Source: Rhyacophila brunnea
Lineage: Eukaryota > Arthropoda > Insecta > Trichoptera > Rhyacophilidae
Direction: 5' to 3'
NCBI GenBank assembly: GCA_022495005.1
Contig: JAGYXB010001802.1
Span: forward strand, 217,545-281,544
DNA length: 64,000 nucleotides
The first letter of the stretch is position 1. Each line of letters opens with the position of its first letter. The position numbers and the translations under genes were made by a program. Of this stretch, positions 1 through 11,399 are shown piece by piece. Under the pieces are notes generated by a model. It did no database searches and was not told where the DNA came from. It was given only the letters and a program-made list of their open reading frames with translations.

Positions 1-359
1 AACATAAGAGGCCATAAATCATGGAATGAAAAATGAATGGCTAAAACTCATTTTTTACTGGTCATAACTACAGTAAGTAAGAAAGAAGTCTTTGTGAATC
101 AGATAATGTTAGAGTAAGCTATACATTAAATCATAAATCTTGCAAAAATGCAATGAATTTAGAATGAAAAGAATATAAAAAATAAGTGTTTAACATGGAC
201 TTGAGCGGCTTTCATTTTAATTATTGCAGAAATTGTAATCTGTCAAAATATTGCTGAATAAAAGGGATGTTTATATAGCTGATCGAAGAATGCAAAATTT
301 ATTAAATACTCATTTTAATATCATTCACAAGGATTAGTATTGTATATTACAAAATCAAA

Positions 360-2000
360 TAATGTGACTCAGCACAAACTTTATAAAATAAAGTCCAAAA
401 CCGTATAACAATGAAAATCTGTATAATAATTCAAAAATAGATTTTTTTTCAATACATATAATAATATGTGCAAATGACACATTTGCAGCTGCTACGGATC
501 ACAAAAAATACTGTAAATTCTCAGTTCATCTTAGATATCCTAGATAGATTAGATTTCAGTTCATCTTGGATAAAATTACATAACATGACTGTGCAAACAT
601 AATACACTAAAGATGCACTTAAAAAATGAAGTTAACAATCGTATAACAATGAAAATCTCTGTAAATTTGGATATGTATAATAATACAAAAATAGATTTTT
701 TTCAATAGGTATGTATCCAAATTAATTATCAAAAAATACTGTAAATTCTCAGTTCCATCTTAGATAATTATTTATGCCTACACTATTTTAATTCTGTCAT
801 GGAGTCGATTCTCGATATTACCTACTACACATAAAAACCTTTTTTTATTGGGAAAATGATAGGTAAATTGTCAATTTTGCACATCTCAGGTGACTACAGA
901 ATACTTTACTTTATAATAAATAGACTAGCATTAAATAGAAATAGTTATGTTAATGTCACTGGAAAATCAACTTTTCAATTGGTACCCAAAAAACTTTTAG
1001 TAATTACAAATATATTTTTATCAAACTAATAAACCGCATAACCACCATGTGGTCCTGCAAAGGCAAATTCTATAATAAATTTTACACAGCTACGGATCAC
1101 AATAAATACTGTAAATTCTCAGTTCCATCTTAGATAATTATTTATGCCTACACTATTTTAATTCTGTCATGGAGTCGATTCTCGATATTACTTACTACAC
1201 ACAAAAACCTTTTTTAGTGGAAAAATGGTAGGTAAATCAATTTTGCACACCTCAGGTGACTAGAGAATACTTTACTTTATAATAAATAGACCAGCATTAA
1301 ATATAGTTACATTAATATCACTGGAAATTCCACGTATTGATTGGTACCCAAAACAGTTTTAATAATTACAAATTTATTTTTATCAAACTAACAAACCACA
1401 TAACGAGGGTAAATCAATTTTGCACATCTCAGGTGACTACAGAATACTTTACTATATAATAAATAGAGTAATTTGGTACCCAAAAAAGTTTTAATAATTA
1501 CAAATATATTTTTATCAAACTAATAAACCACACAACCACCATGTGGACTAAGAGTCCTGTAAAGGCAAATTCTATAATAGATTCTATAATTAATTTTACA
1601 GAGCTATGATCACAAAAAATACTGTAAGTTATCAGTTCCATCTTAGATAATTATTTGTTCCTGCACTATTCTAATTCTGTCATGGAGTCGGTTCTCGATA
1701 TTACTTACTACACACAAGAACCTTTTTTTAGTGGGAAAATGATAGGTAAATCAATTTTGCACATCTCAGGTGACTAGAGAATACTTTACTTTATAATACA
1801 TAGACTAGGTAGCATTAAATATAAATATTTATGTTAATATCACTGGAAATTCAACTTATTGATTGGTACCCAAAACAGTTTTAATAATAACAAATTTATT
1901 TTTATCAAACTAACAAACCACATAACCACCATGTGGACTAATCCTGCAAAGGCAAATGCTATAATAGATTCTATAATTAATTTTACGATCCCTGAAAGAA
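360..2000. repeat. Diverged tandem repeats, ~340-370 bp unit
   Basis: The phrase 'ctcaggtgacta' recurs at about 888, 1254, 1431 and 1768, each time followed by 'gaatactttact', a 'ggtacccaaaa' stretch, 'tttatcaaacta' and 'ctgtcatggagtcg'. Full units are about 340-370 bp and one is cut to 177 bp. A shorter repeat ('gtataacaatgaaaatct' plus 'aaaatagattttttt') lies to the left at about 403 and 640. No coding potential is visible and the 101-aa frame across 1840-2145 reads through the repeat. This looks like a local satellite-like array. The first 360 bases show nothing recognisable. Confidence 0.75.
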
Positions 2001-2620
2001 TGCCATTAAATTGAACAATAATCACTCGGCAGGATTCGAATCTACATTCATTGTTAATCATTTCTAGGAATGGCAGCTTCTTTAGTGAGCATTTGAAGTA
2101 ATAAATATAATTTAATAATAAGATTAATCGACCAGCTATCACCAACTAACTCTTAGAAGAATGTCAGCATATCGCCTCACAAAATACTCGAGCAACATAA
2201 CCTAACAATAAATGGTAGGAAAATGTCATGCATGTTTGAACCATATTTGTATAAAATTATAACTGACTCCTACGAAATATAAAAAATACTAAGCTACAGA
2301 CCTTTTGCTACAGTGCAAAAAATGGCAAGACTTCTTTTAAAATACACTGATATTCCCATAGTTCATAATACAGAGAGATGAAAATTACATAATTTAAATT
2401 ATAATGAGGTCATTTTAATAATCAGAATGTGGACTGACTCAACTTATCTCACATAATATGATAAGTCACATAAGTCTATGGAACTTTACGTCTCTTTTTC
2501 TCAAAGACAGTATTAATTATTGATGGAATGTTTATATTGTACCTACTGTTAAGTCAGATGACAGAGGTGGAATATCTTTGAAGATTGATTCATTGTAAAT
2601 ATGACACTTGAAAAATTTAC

Positions 2621-3044
2621 AAAGTCTGCAAAAAAATCGTTGATACTTTACTAAAAAAAACCCAAAAGAATAATTTGATTCATTATTTCAATAATTGAAA
2701 AATATAAAAGTAGGAATATTGGGAAAAAATGAAAAAATATAAACCATTATCATCACGGCCAGTTGAAGCACGATGATCAAATAACTTGAAATTAATTTCA
2801 CTCGGAAATATGTAGGAATTCTTAGTAAATAAAGTCTGCAAAAAAATCGTTGATACTTTACTAAAGAAAACCCAAAAGAATAATTTGATTCATTATTTCA
2901 ATAATTGAAAAATATAAAAATAGGAATATTGGGAAAAAATGCAAAAATATAAACCATTATCATCACGGCCAGTTGAAGCACGATGATTAAATAACTTGAA
3001 ATTAATTTCACTCGGAAATATGTAGGAATTCTTAGTAAATAAAG
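2621..3044. repeat. 210-bp direct tandem duplication
   Basis: The block beginning 'aaagtctgcaaaaaaatcg' at 2621 is repeated at 2831 almost base for base, including 'catcacggccagttgaagca' and 'cactcggaaatatgtagg'. A third start ('aaagtatgtaaaaaattg') follows at 3041. It lies just downstream of the stop of the BTB gene, so it may fall in that gene's 3' region. The small frames across it are repeats of each other, not genes. Confidence 0.85.
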
Positions 3045-3210
3045 TATGTAAAAAATTGAGATGAGATAAGATATTATACATACTTGGAATAACACTTATT
3101 ATGTAGGTAACTATCTAATACACATAAAAATATAAAAAAGAAATTTTCAGATAATCAATTCCAAAAAAAACAAAAGCTGGGTCAGTCAGGTCTATAACTG
3201 AAGAACCAGT

Positions 3211-3675
3211 TTAATACTTCTTTTCATGAGGTGATTTTTGAACCACCTTTGCAGAACTGCTTTGTGTTGAGTGCTGACATCCCGATGTCCCAGGTCGTAC
3301 ACCAACATCACTATCTGTAATATTCAGCGTTTCAATTTTTTTTGGTGGATTGCCCTGATTTGATTGTGCCTTTCTAACAATTGGCACTGGAATTTTAGAT
3401 TTTTTATTCAATTTGACAATTTGCGGTGCTTTAGTAAAACTCAGGGCTGACGCGGTTGTTGCATCCTCTGACAAACTTGATTTGGTATTTTTTACCTTTG
3501 CTGTAAACACGGTTTTTTGGTCAATATCTGTTGGCTTTGGAGCATGTTTAGTTTTAGTTTGGTCCTGAGGCCTACATTTTTTCTTCAAACAGTCATCTTT
3601 TTTCTTTGCATTACAGAAATCCACGGCGTTAACGATAATATCGGTTTCTTCTCGTACTGTCATGGTCTTTTTTCT
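3211..3675 (-). CDS. BTB gene, exon 8 (basic disordered tail, SxIP motif)
   Basis: Acceptor 'tttatttgcag', ends at TAA 3213-3211, 155 codons with the stop. It is rich in K, S, T and P and has no fold I recognise. Near residue 594 it holds 'KKSKIPVPIVRK', which fits the basic SxIP motif that binds EB1 at microtubule plus ends. That function is inference. Confidence 0.75.
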   Translation of the reverse strand, partial: RKKTMTVREETDIIVNAVDFCNAKKKDDCLKKKCRPQDQTKTKHAPKPTDIDQKTVFTAKVKNTKSSLSEDATTASALSFTKAPQIVKLNKKSKIPVPIVRKAQSNQGNPPKKIETLNITDSDVGVRPGTSGCQHSTQSSSAKVVQKSPHEKKY

Positions 3676-6600
3676 CTGCAAATAAAAAAAAAATATAGTT
3701 AACACAGTACGTAGCCATTGTAAATATTCTAAACGAAAGTAACACATGAGGAAAGTATACGATTACGTGATAAGAAAACTTTTTGTTTTTGTTAGTTACA
3801 AAATTGGCACAACGATTCGATGTGGATCTTGGCCGCCTCACGAAGAGGTCCATAACAGATATTTTTTTACGAGAAATGGATGTTAGTCATTTATATCAAC
3901 CCATCAGGTCCATTCTCTGGGTCTAAATACACATTGAAAAAGACATGTATTATTTCAAACGCCCACGACGGCCGAGCGGTAATATGTAAGCCTATAATGT
4001 GTTATGGGTCCTGGATTCGAATCTTGGGTCTCGTGAAAAAAAGGAAAATAAAATAAACTTACATTGCGCACAAGCTTAAAGTCCGTATATGCCCGTACTG
4101 CAGAAAGTAAATCGGCGATATGCTGTTTCACTGATGGTTTTAGTATTTTTGGTTCCACCACCCATTGTGGCCGCTGCTTGTTTAGGAGTACACTCTTGAT
4201 TAAGACTTTTTCGCATATCACTGATTATCCGCTATTTAGATTAATCCACATTTTATGCATCTGGTCATCAGCCAGATCATCCAATTTATCGTATGCTCTG
4301 ATTGCCTCTTTGATATTTGTCCGTTCTGCTCCCAGCAAAAGACAATTGCTAACAATAGGCAACAGATGCTTAACTGTGTCCTCCTTTAATTTTAAAAATG
4401 CATTCGAGCAGACGACAGCATTTAAATTACCAGCAATGTATTCAATAAATTGTTCGACAACTGCATACGTCGCCACCATTTCACCAACGTTTTTATTAAT
4501 TAGAATCGTTGCGAACACCACTAAGTTTTCCATGATGTTATCATTGTTCTGAAATGAAAATACATTGGTTTAAGATTATTTTATGAAATTGAATTAAATT
4601 AAAATTAAATTACTTATTGAAAATTAATATAAAACACAAATTTTACTCCGGACGGAGCATTATATAGACAATAAGAGAACTACCATAACCTATTGACTGT
4701 TACTACTGACACAATAATACACAAATAAAAATATAATACCTCTATCGCTAGCGAACAAAATCTCATTCAAGAAAGTGCCAAAGTGCATATTGTGTATAAG
4801 TAAATATTTTCCCGTTAACAGATTCAACGAAAGCTACCAATGTAAGGTATTCCATAATTGTGGCTATAATAATTTCGATAGAGTCGCAGCGGTCAATAAG
4901 TAATATTTTAGCATGCAGCATTTTAGCGTTTTTGACGAGATCACCGTGCAACTGATGCATACTAATATGTTGGAATTATTGTCCAGAATTCAGATTTAGT
5001 CATCGTCAAGATGTTGGCCAAGTGGTAGGTACTGTGTAATATGATGTATTGTATGACAAAGTAATAGCTCTGTATTTTTTTTTTATATTTATTTATTATT
5101 TTAATAATTGTATGTAATATTATATTATATAATATATAACAAAGATTAGTTGAATGAAATTGATTATCGAATTAATATAATGTGGACTGTATTTCAAACG
5201 ATGGAATGACATACTATTTTATTGATATTTCTGGGTATGCTTCGCATCCACAGAATGAATGGACCGCTCGCCATTGCTAGGTAGATACTAAATTAATGAG
5301 TTTTTTTTTTAAATAACTTTTGTATAAATATCATATTTCATAACTTCAATACGAAAGATTATTAAAATCAAAAACTAAATGATATGATTTTATATCACCA
5401 ACAAGCCACAGGTGACTTACATTATTACATCTAAACAAGCATACTTGGTATTTTATATAACATATAGATATATATTATTATAATCGCGTGGCAGCAGAAT
5501 TCCGCACGTACCATAGGTTCGCCACCGCTGGATCAGTGCAAACACGCCATAGTAGGTTACTTGTGATAATTGTGAATAAGATTTTTTTTCAACACAAATT
5601 TAATTATAAACCATTAATATAGGGGGAAAAAAGAAATCTAATCATTTACAAATTAATTAGTTTAGAGGTTAAAAGCATAGAGATAGGTACATTGTGTAAC
5701 TACTCCAGTACAATAATTATATTATCAAGGTAATATAAGAAAAAATCAAATTCCATTATTCTAATATACATTCTTTTAGCTTACCAGTTCTGGATGGTAA
5801 TCTTCGAAAACCATCTCAACTACATTATCTGGTAATTCGAATTGCGCAATTCCGCGTTTGAATATTTCAATATATTTTTTAATCCATTTCAAAACTGTAC
5901 TGAACATCACATCATTTTCTGTAGAATGCGTTAACCTTAGGCACTCTAACCCTGAGACTTTGCAGGTCGAACAAGGCTGAAAAGAAAAACATGACAAATC
6001 ACAGTCACATCACAAAGAAAAGCTGACACATGAATAAAATTCATAGCGTTTTTGTTGCTCTGTTGTAAAATTTTACAATAAAAAATTCACGGATGTAACA
6101 ACTTTACTACATTATTATTTTAACAATAATATTACTGTCAATACTTAGGTGATTTGTATATCATCGAGCTATAAAAATCATCTAAGCTTCCGTTGGTAAT
6201 GTGAAGCGGGTGTTGGGACACAACTATAAATGTGAAATAGTGCAGATCGCAGACTGCAGTGTAACTCTGCATTTCCAAAATTTTAACAATCTGGTGAAAA
6301 ACAATTGATAATTGGCATTGTGTAGTTGTTGGACAAAGTGATCCTAATAATTAATACAAATGTGAAATTAGTTTTCACAACATTCAACACGGATATGTGA
6401 CGTGTTGTTATTAAATTTACCAAATATTAAAAAAAATTAACACTGCAAATAATAATATATATGGTACATGGCCACGATGCTACCAGTCTAAAATATGAAA
6501 AGTTGAGAAGCGTTTATTTGACGACAGTGTTGTACTTTTATAAATCGCTTGGAGGTACACGCTCGGCAAATATCGTAATAAATACATAAAACAGACATAC

Positions 6601-9600
6601 ACAAACGTAATGTGTGACAAATACCTGAATTTTAAACAAAAAGTGATCATCTACATCTCGCAAGCGAAACTATAATAAAGACAGATAGGTACCTATCCCA
6701 TTATATTCGTCTTGGCAAATTGGCAAAAAAGAAACAACATAATGCATAATTGCGCAAAATAATTTCACCCACGAACATGCGCGTGCATAAACAATTATTA
6801 TATTATCACACTTGTTTTACATTAATTCCACATCCTAAAAATTCCATTCGCATATTCATCATGTAAATCATGTAAGTATGTATATAGATTATGTTTATAA
6901 ACAACGCGCTATATATATATACACGACATCTAGAAAAAGTTAGGAATCTAATGGAAAACCACTCATCTGCTAAATAAATATTTGGATAGAGATCAACAAG
7001 TTGATCGTTCCAACAATTACTATTCGTAAGCCATTTGAGCAGATCATGATAATCTGTTGAAAAAAGTGATTAGGTTGTCAGATTTAAAAATCTTAATGGC
7101 CCACGTGCGCCACGTAGCTCAAAATGGAGATTTTATGGTATTTTCATTCCATAAATTCATGGACATTCCTTAAACGTTGTAGAAAATCTATTTATATAAT
7201 TTTGAAGCCTTATTATCCTTTATATTTATTTTAAACATTTGATGACTGCAAAAAGTATTTTTATTACATAAAATAGTATTCTTTTAAAACTCTCGATATA
7301 ACGTTTTAGAATATAGTCATATTTCAGTACATCCATTAATTAAACACATTTATAAAACCATTACTAAAATTGTTGTTAACATTATATAGTGAAATATTTA
7401 CGATAAAAAATTATATTTATAATCTCTGCGATCCCAAATTTGACAAGAATTAGGCATTTTGTTATTCAAAAAATGGGCACGATTAAAACATTCGAAGATA
7501 ATTCTGAAGTCTCTCTGTCTTAAAGACACTGATTATAAGCCATGTCTTTGACCATTCAAACATGATAAAACATCCTACGAATAACGATTGTTCTATAATA
7601 ATTGTTGACCTAAGAATAAGGTACTGTATTTTTGAAACACGCTATTTCTATTGGCATTTCCCAGTGGTTAAGCTACAACATACGGCCGTAGCCACAAATT
7701 GACAAACGATAACTGAAGTAAGGAGTAAGATCATGTTAACGCGCGTGTTTGAACATGTACTAAACCGGAAAAAAAAACACGTGTGTGTACTTATGTACGC
7801 GTGTTACAAGTTATACTTCTTTGGCGTAACAAAACAAAAAAAAAAAACTTGTAATAACCTAGATTCTACGACTAGCTCTTAATTATCTTGTTAAATTACA
7901 CACTCAAGAAAAAGGACCGCTTATTGGGACACCGTTGGTTTATTTCTATACACTTTAACTTATATTACTAAATTCTAATCTAAAACATTAGATCGAGAGG
8001 TTAAAAGAATACTATTTTAAGTAATAAAAATACTTTACGCAGTCATCAAATGTTTAAAATGAATATAAAGGATAATAAGGCTTCAAAATTATATAACAAG
8101 ATTATCAACGACGTTTAAGGAATGTCCAGGCTTATGCTCTGAAAAAACCATAAAATCTCAATTTAGACCTACGTGGGGCATGTGGGCCCTTAAGCAAAAT
8201 GTATTGTACGACCTGTCAGTTCATGCAGTACTTACTAATGATACAAAATAATATGTAATGAGTGGCACATAGAAATATATAATATGGTATATAATGATTT
8301 TTTTCTTAATTATCATTCGCAGAAGGAACACTCTGCTATAAGTACCAAATCAAATATTTTGTGCTCGCAACAAATATGCTAGTATGAAGACACTTACCTC
8401 GTGGAAATTGTGGCAATATCTACTGGCCAGGGCATCATCCAAAGAAGCGGATATCCCATCGGAGAGCAGCTTTGCTGCCAGGTCAGCCAAATCCTCCAGG
8501 TTAACACATTTTGGCACTTCTATGGTTCCCGCATACAGGTGGCATATAGCAAAATGGACAGTCCTAAACATGTATCTGAAAAGAAAACCCAAGAACGCGA
8601 TTAAAAAAAACAATATTTTATAGAAATGACTACCCCTAGGGCAGTGATGGTGTATCAACAAATATATTCATAATAAATGGTGGCGAATATTAGGGGAAAA
8701 AATATAAATTAGGAACATTATGTACATACTTATTATGTATCACATTGATACTGAAGACACGACATTGAGCCTAACTAAGTGACGTATTTGATATATCTAC
8801 CTCAAGAGAATCTCAATCAGGCCTGCCTGTTCTTCAAACCAACCAAATTCCGGCATCTTGTAAGGCCGTTAAATACCATTCACATGAAGTATAATATGAT
8901 AAAACTACGTGATGCTGGCATAACATGGGAAAATGCAATAGGACTGGAGAGCGACAGGGATTATTGGAGGTGCTGTGTGGTATTCATATGCTCAAACTAA
9001 GGAATGGACGTGAACTAAGAAAAAGTTATTTGCATCAACATCCAAAGTAGAACATGACCGCCTGCCGAAAGGAATATTAGTTCATTTGGCTTAGAGTAAC
9101 ACTACAAATTTAACCGTTATTTTAAAATTATTAAAAATGCCAAGCATTAAAGAAACAATAAAAAATTAATGTAACTATGAATATGGAAACAATCTTAAAT
9201 TAAAAAAGAAATCATACCCGTCTAGAGCGATAACATCTTCATAATTGGATTCACCGCTGAACAGTCTTACAAAATAGTGGCACCTGGAAAAGAATTGTTT
9301 AATAATTATTATCAAAACCAAAAAATCCTTAGAAACACCAAAAGATAGACATTTTTCATTCATTTTAAGGTTCAAAAAGAAACTCTTTGAAAATGCAACC
9401 TACATTGTATTTATTTTTAGGATACCATAAAAGTAAACAAATACAATATGAAATCTGAGTAGCAACTAACGAAATTGTCACTCACAAGAAGTTGTAAATA
9501 AACAACTTTGTAAAGTAAACTCATTTCATAATTTATTTTAAGTCATTCATACCTTGAAATGAGAACATTTTTATGGGCTTTGATTTGCATCTCCTCATCT

Positions 9601-10107
9601 GTAAGTATAGTAAGATCCCAGCAAATCTCTTTCAGGAAGATTGTCAGTAAGTCCACGGCGAAGGAACTCTCCGGTGTATAATTTGTAAAAGGGACTGAAA
9701 ATTGTATTCAATAATTTATTAATAGAAGTTTGGCATGTATTCATTTGAATCAGATTCATATTAGTTTGAAAATATTCTTACCTATAGGTTGTATCTGAGG
9801 TACTACTTCATCATCGATTTCAAAGCTCACAGGTGTGCTCTTCTTTAGCTGAGTGGTTAATGTTGGGAAGATTCTGAGAATACTAGATAAGTTGTAAATT
9901 ACCACCAATGTATCCAAAATTATATTATTTGGTGAATTTGTCATGAGCAAAGTCATAGCGGATTCGGTCATTTTTTGAGAACCTATTCTCGCAAATCTCT
10001 CATCAAATGCTATGAAATACGATTCATGTTTTTTTTTTATCTTTTCTATCTGAAGTTTGAACAGATAGTTTTGGTGTCTGTAATTCTTCCTTATTTTCAC
10101 TCGACAT
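3211..10107 (-). CDS. BTB/POZ domain protein, BTBD8-like, eight coding exons, two apparent lesions
   Basis: Coding exons, in order of transcription: 10107-9782, 9694-9553, 9283-9218, 8575-8398, 5976-5785, 4951-4838, 4548-4063 and 3675-3211. Each is bounded by GT and AG, and intron phases match (1,2,2,0,0,0,0). They encode about 655 residues. Residues ~130-215 form a BTB/POZ fold with the classic 'IKAHKNVLISRC' strand and 'HLYAGTI' helix. The following exons look like alpha-helical armadillo/BACK-type sequence, and the tail is basic and low-complexity. BTB proteins act as dimerising scaffolds or ubiquitin-ligase adaptors; the BTBD8 label is my best family guess and is less certain than the BTB call. 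Two lesions: the frame is right only if an A10 run in exon 1 is one base shorter, and exon 7 has an in-frame TAA at codon ~447. It is either a recently disabled allele or a real gene with two base errors. A small 5' UTR exon is implied by an acceptor at 10116-10117. Confidence 0.7.
3957..4034 (+). mobile_element. tRNA-derived SINE-like fragment
   Basis: 'gcccacgacggccgagcggt' followed 30-40 bases later by 'ggattcgaatc' resembles the A-box and B-box of a Leu/Ser-type tRNA without an acceptor stem. The same opening, 'aacgcc(c/t)acgatgtt', recurs at about 27628, 38825 and 48787. It sits in the last intron of the BTB gene. A decayed SINE head is the simplest reading. Confidence 0.35.
4063..4548 (-). 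CDS. BTB gene, exon 7 with in-frame TAA
   Basis: Acceptor 'catttcag', donor 'AAT|GTAAGT', 486 bases, exactly 162 codons. Codon 108 (4227-4225) is TAA, with 107 protein-like codons before it and 54 after it, up to a good donor. The sequence after the stop ('SVICEKVLIKSVLLNKQRPQ') continues in the same frame. The context TAA-T is not a known leaky stop context. I read this as a nonsense mutation or a base error. Confidence 0.7.
4838..4951 (-). CDS. BTB gene, exon 6 (donor chosen by phase)
   Basis: Acceptor 'tatgcatcag' at 4952-4953. The donor 'TTG|GTAGCT' gives 114 bases (38 codons) and keeps phase 0 with exon 7. A longer reading to a second donor at 4738-4739 ('GAG|GTATTA') gives 212 bases, breaks phase, and needs a frameshift. 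The encoded segment is helical ('LVKNAKMLHAKILLIDRC'). Confidence 0.55.
5785..5976 (-). CDS. BTB gene, exon 5
   Basis: 192 bases (64 codons), acceptor 'ttcttttcag', donor 'CTG|GTAAGC', phase 0 on both sides. The product is helical with a short Cys pair at its start ('PCSTCKVSGLECL') and a run resembling a BACK or armadillo-type helix pair ('STVLKWIKKYIEIFKRG'). The intron before it (5977-8397) holds a decayed palindromic TTAA element. Confidence 0.75.
7097..8189. mobile_element. Decayed palindromic (foldback) element at TTAA
   Basis: TTAA occurs at 7093-7096 and at 8190-8193. The ends are inverted: 'tggcccacgtgcgccacgta' on the left, and 'gggcccacatgccccacgta' on reading the right end backwards. 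The left arm is clearly related to the fresh palindrome at 33275-34665 ('acgttgtaga', 'gaagccttattatcctttat', 'aagctacaacatacggccgt'). The right arm matches only for about 190 bases, so part of it is deleted or replaced. It lies in the intron between BTB exons 4 and 5. Confidence 0.75.
8398..8575 (-). CDS. BTB gene, exon 4 (end of BTB domain)
   Basis: 178 bases, acceptor 'tcttttcag', donor 'GAG|GTAAGT', phase 2 in and 0 out. It encodes 'YMFRTVHFAICHLYAGTIEV', the signature last part of a BTB domain, then helices rich in L, A and D ('NLEDLADLAAKLLSDGIS'). Confidence 0.8.
8790..9010 (+). mobile_element. LINE 3'-end fragment
   Basis: The plus-strand frame reads 'QENLNQACLFFKPTKFR' and then 'SDRDYWRCCVVFICS'. 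This parallels the 3' end of the LINE fragment at 15.96-16.40 kb ('EENFNLACLFFKPTGFR', 'SDRDSWRSHVVSICS' in the neighbouring frame). It is a short dead tail in the intron between BTB exons 3 and 4, and its 73-aa frame is not a host gene. Confidence 0.65.
9218..9283 (-). CDS. BTB gene, exon 3 (mid BTB domain)
   Basis: A 66-base micro-exon with acceptor 'cttttccag' and donor 'GG|GTATGA', phase 2 on both sides. It encodes 'CHYFVRLFSGESNYEDVIAL' plus D and a split glycine, matching the 'YF...F' helix and the strand before the BTB dimer helix. Confidence 0.75.
9553..9694 (-). CDS. BTB gene, exon 2 (start of BTB domain)
   Basis: 142 bases between acceptor 'attttcag' and donor 'AAG|GTATGA', phase 1 in and 2 out. 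It encodes 'VPFTNYTPESSFAVDLL', then 'WDLTIL', then 'EMQIKAHKNVLISR', the first strands and helix of a BTB domain. It is absent from simple ORF lists because it has no ATG. Confidence 0.75.
9782..10107 (-). CDS. BTB gene, coding exon 1 (start exon with A10 run)
   Basis: The start chosen is ATG at 10107-10105 (MSSENKEELQTP...), eight bases after an acceptor 'tttgtttcag', so an untranslated exon lies upstream. From this ATG the frame stops just after a run of ten A (T10 on the plus strand, about 10029-10038). With nine A it joins the long frame ending at 'CCTATAG|GTAAG'. The frame that is open across the run has no ATG, because TAA lies just upstream. The helical sequence after the run ('HESYFIAFDERFARIG') looks like real protein. 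Confidence 0.65.
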
Positions 10108-10115
10108 TATAAATT

Positions 10116-10780
10116 CTGAAACAAAACAAGAAGCCAAATTTTAAACCAATTTAAGTAATATAAACCAGGAATTAGTTATTGATAATTATGTATTTTAAAA
10201 CTTTAAAAGAATGTCAAAATTTGAAGTTTGTGCAGCTTTGTAGTTGGCCTTTTCATATTAGGATCATTATAGTTTGGATTCGATGTTCCATAGCTCCGGA
10301 CGTAAATAAACCACATTAATAAGCTCCAATACCCTGTCGTTTGTCCATTTATTCATTGTACATAGTGTGAATTGACGATTAGTAATAACACCATAATAAT
10401 ATTAATAACGACACGGCGAAAAATTATAACAATGTATTGTCGAATCGGCTGTCAAAAATGTTTTTATTGTTGCTAGGGGTGAGGTCAAACAGAGACGCAC
10501 ATATGGAGCAGAGCGAGAATGAAATAGATTTATCTAGCAATTATTGCCATATTATCGATTGAGTTCGATATATCGACCAACCATGCTGCCAGAAAGCAAA
10601 GACAATAGATGGAAAGTTTCGGCAACGTAGACTACTATTTTCGTATTTTGGGGAACTTTTAACAGCAACACAATTGCCGTCAAAAGTTGTTTGTTTACGA
10701 GCCCCTTTATGTCACGTTAAAACACAATTATTTAGACAAATAAACGAATAAATATGCGATTAATCTAGGCATCTTTGTGA
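10116..10780. other. Upstream region of the BTB gene, no gene seen
   Basis: This AT-rich stretch lies between the BTB start exon and the first transposon fragment. By position it should hold the 5' UTR exon and promoter, but I see no decisive TATA box or donor. A short dyad around 10550-10575 ('tcgattgagttcgatatatcga') is the only structure noted. Confidence 0.4.
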
Positions 10781-10839
10781 TGAAATACATTTCAGTTCAT
10801 AATATGCTCGCACAATGATATCAGAAATTATGTTTGCGA

Positions 10840-11135
10840 TTTGTGCGATTGATTGGAGATGGAGATTCAAGTATGTTCGCAAGAGTGCGAGAGAGAGCTC
10901 CATTTGGGAATAAAATTGGAATATGCCAATGATATTGTTAAATGTTACACAGTAGCCAATAATACAAAATATAACTCTCACAGTCGCACTTTATTATGAA
11001 GGGAAATCAAACGTCTGAAGGCTGCTAAAAACGAATTTGAAAAATGGCCCTAATCATATGTTTGGAAGCCACTCAGAATGTCGGGCAGAATTTTGCAAGA
11101 AATAGGCAATTACAGCCATGAATCCCAGACATTCC
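10840..11135 (+). pseudogene. Fragment of Mutator-domain/YqaJ transposon protein, plus strand
   Basis: Reading forward it gives 'LIGDGDSSMFARVRERAPFG', then a Cys-containing segment, then 'NHMFGSHSECRAEFCKK', with stops between. The same blocks appear on the minus strand at 15.6 kb ('IGDGDSSVFARVRERAP') and 13.5 kb ('NHVFGSHSECQAEYCKN'). It is therefore a second, internally shorter and disabled copy of that protein in opposite orientation. No catalytic part of the nuclease remains. About 11135-11390 shows nothing recognisable. Confidence 0.7.
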
Positions 11136-11399
11136 TCATCGACATAAATGGTGTTCCAGCTATTTCCGCTCAGATTGCGATCTCTCTTTGCGAAGTGCCA
11201 TGTCGTATCGTCACTGTACAGGCCAATTGCCTATCACTAATCAGGGGGAAATCTGGATCAGGACAGGTGGTAATGCCATAACGCCCATAACGCTTGTTGT
11301 CAAGCCGACATGAGACAAATTTTTATGCAGCCTGTCGATTATCTCTTGGAGATCGATTATCGATTGAGTTATTTTGTATATTTGACGTCACTAACATAC

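Noticed and set aside
1840..2145. 101-aa hydrophobic minus frame
   Set aside because: It runs through the AT-rich tandem repeat; hydrophobicity reflects T-rich codons.
3957..4034. Possible Leu/Ser tRNA gene
   Set aside because: No acceptor stem or anticodon stem can be drawn; only box-like motifs are present.
4740..4837. Longer BTB exon 6 to the donor at 4738-4739
   Set aside because: It makes 212 bases, breaks phase with exon 7 and runs into stops. One frame ('KYLLIHNMHFGTFLNEILFA') looks protein-like, so I keep it only as a caution.
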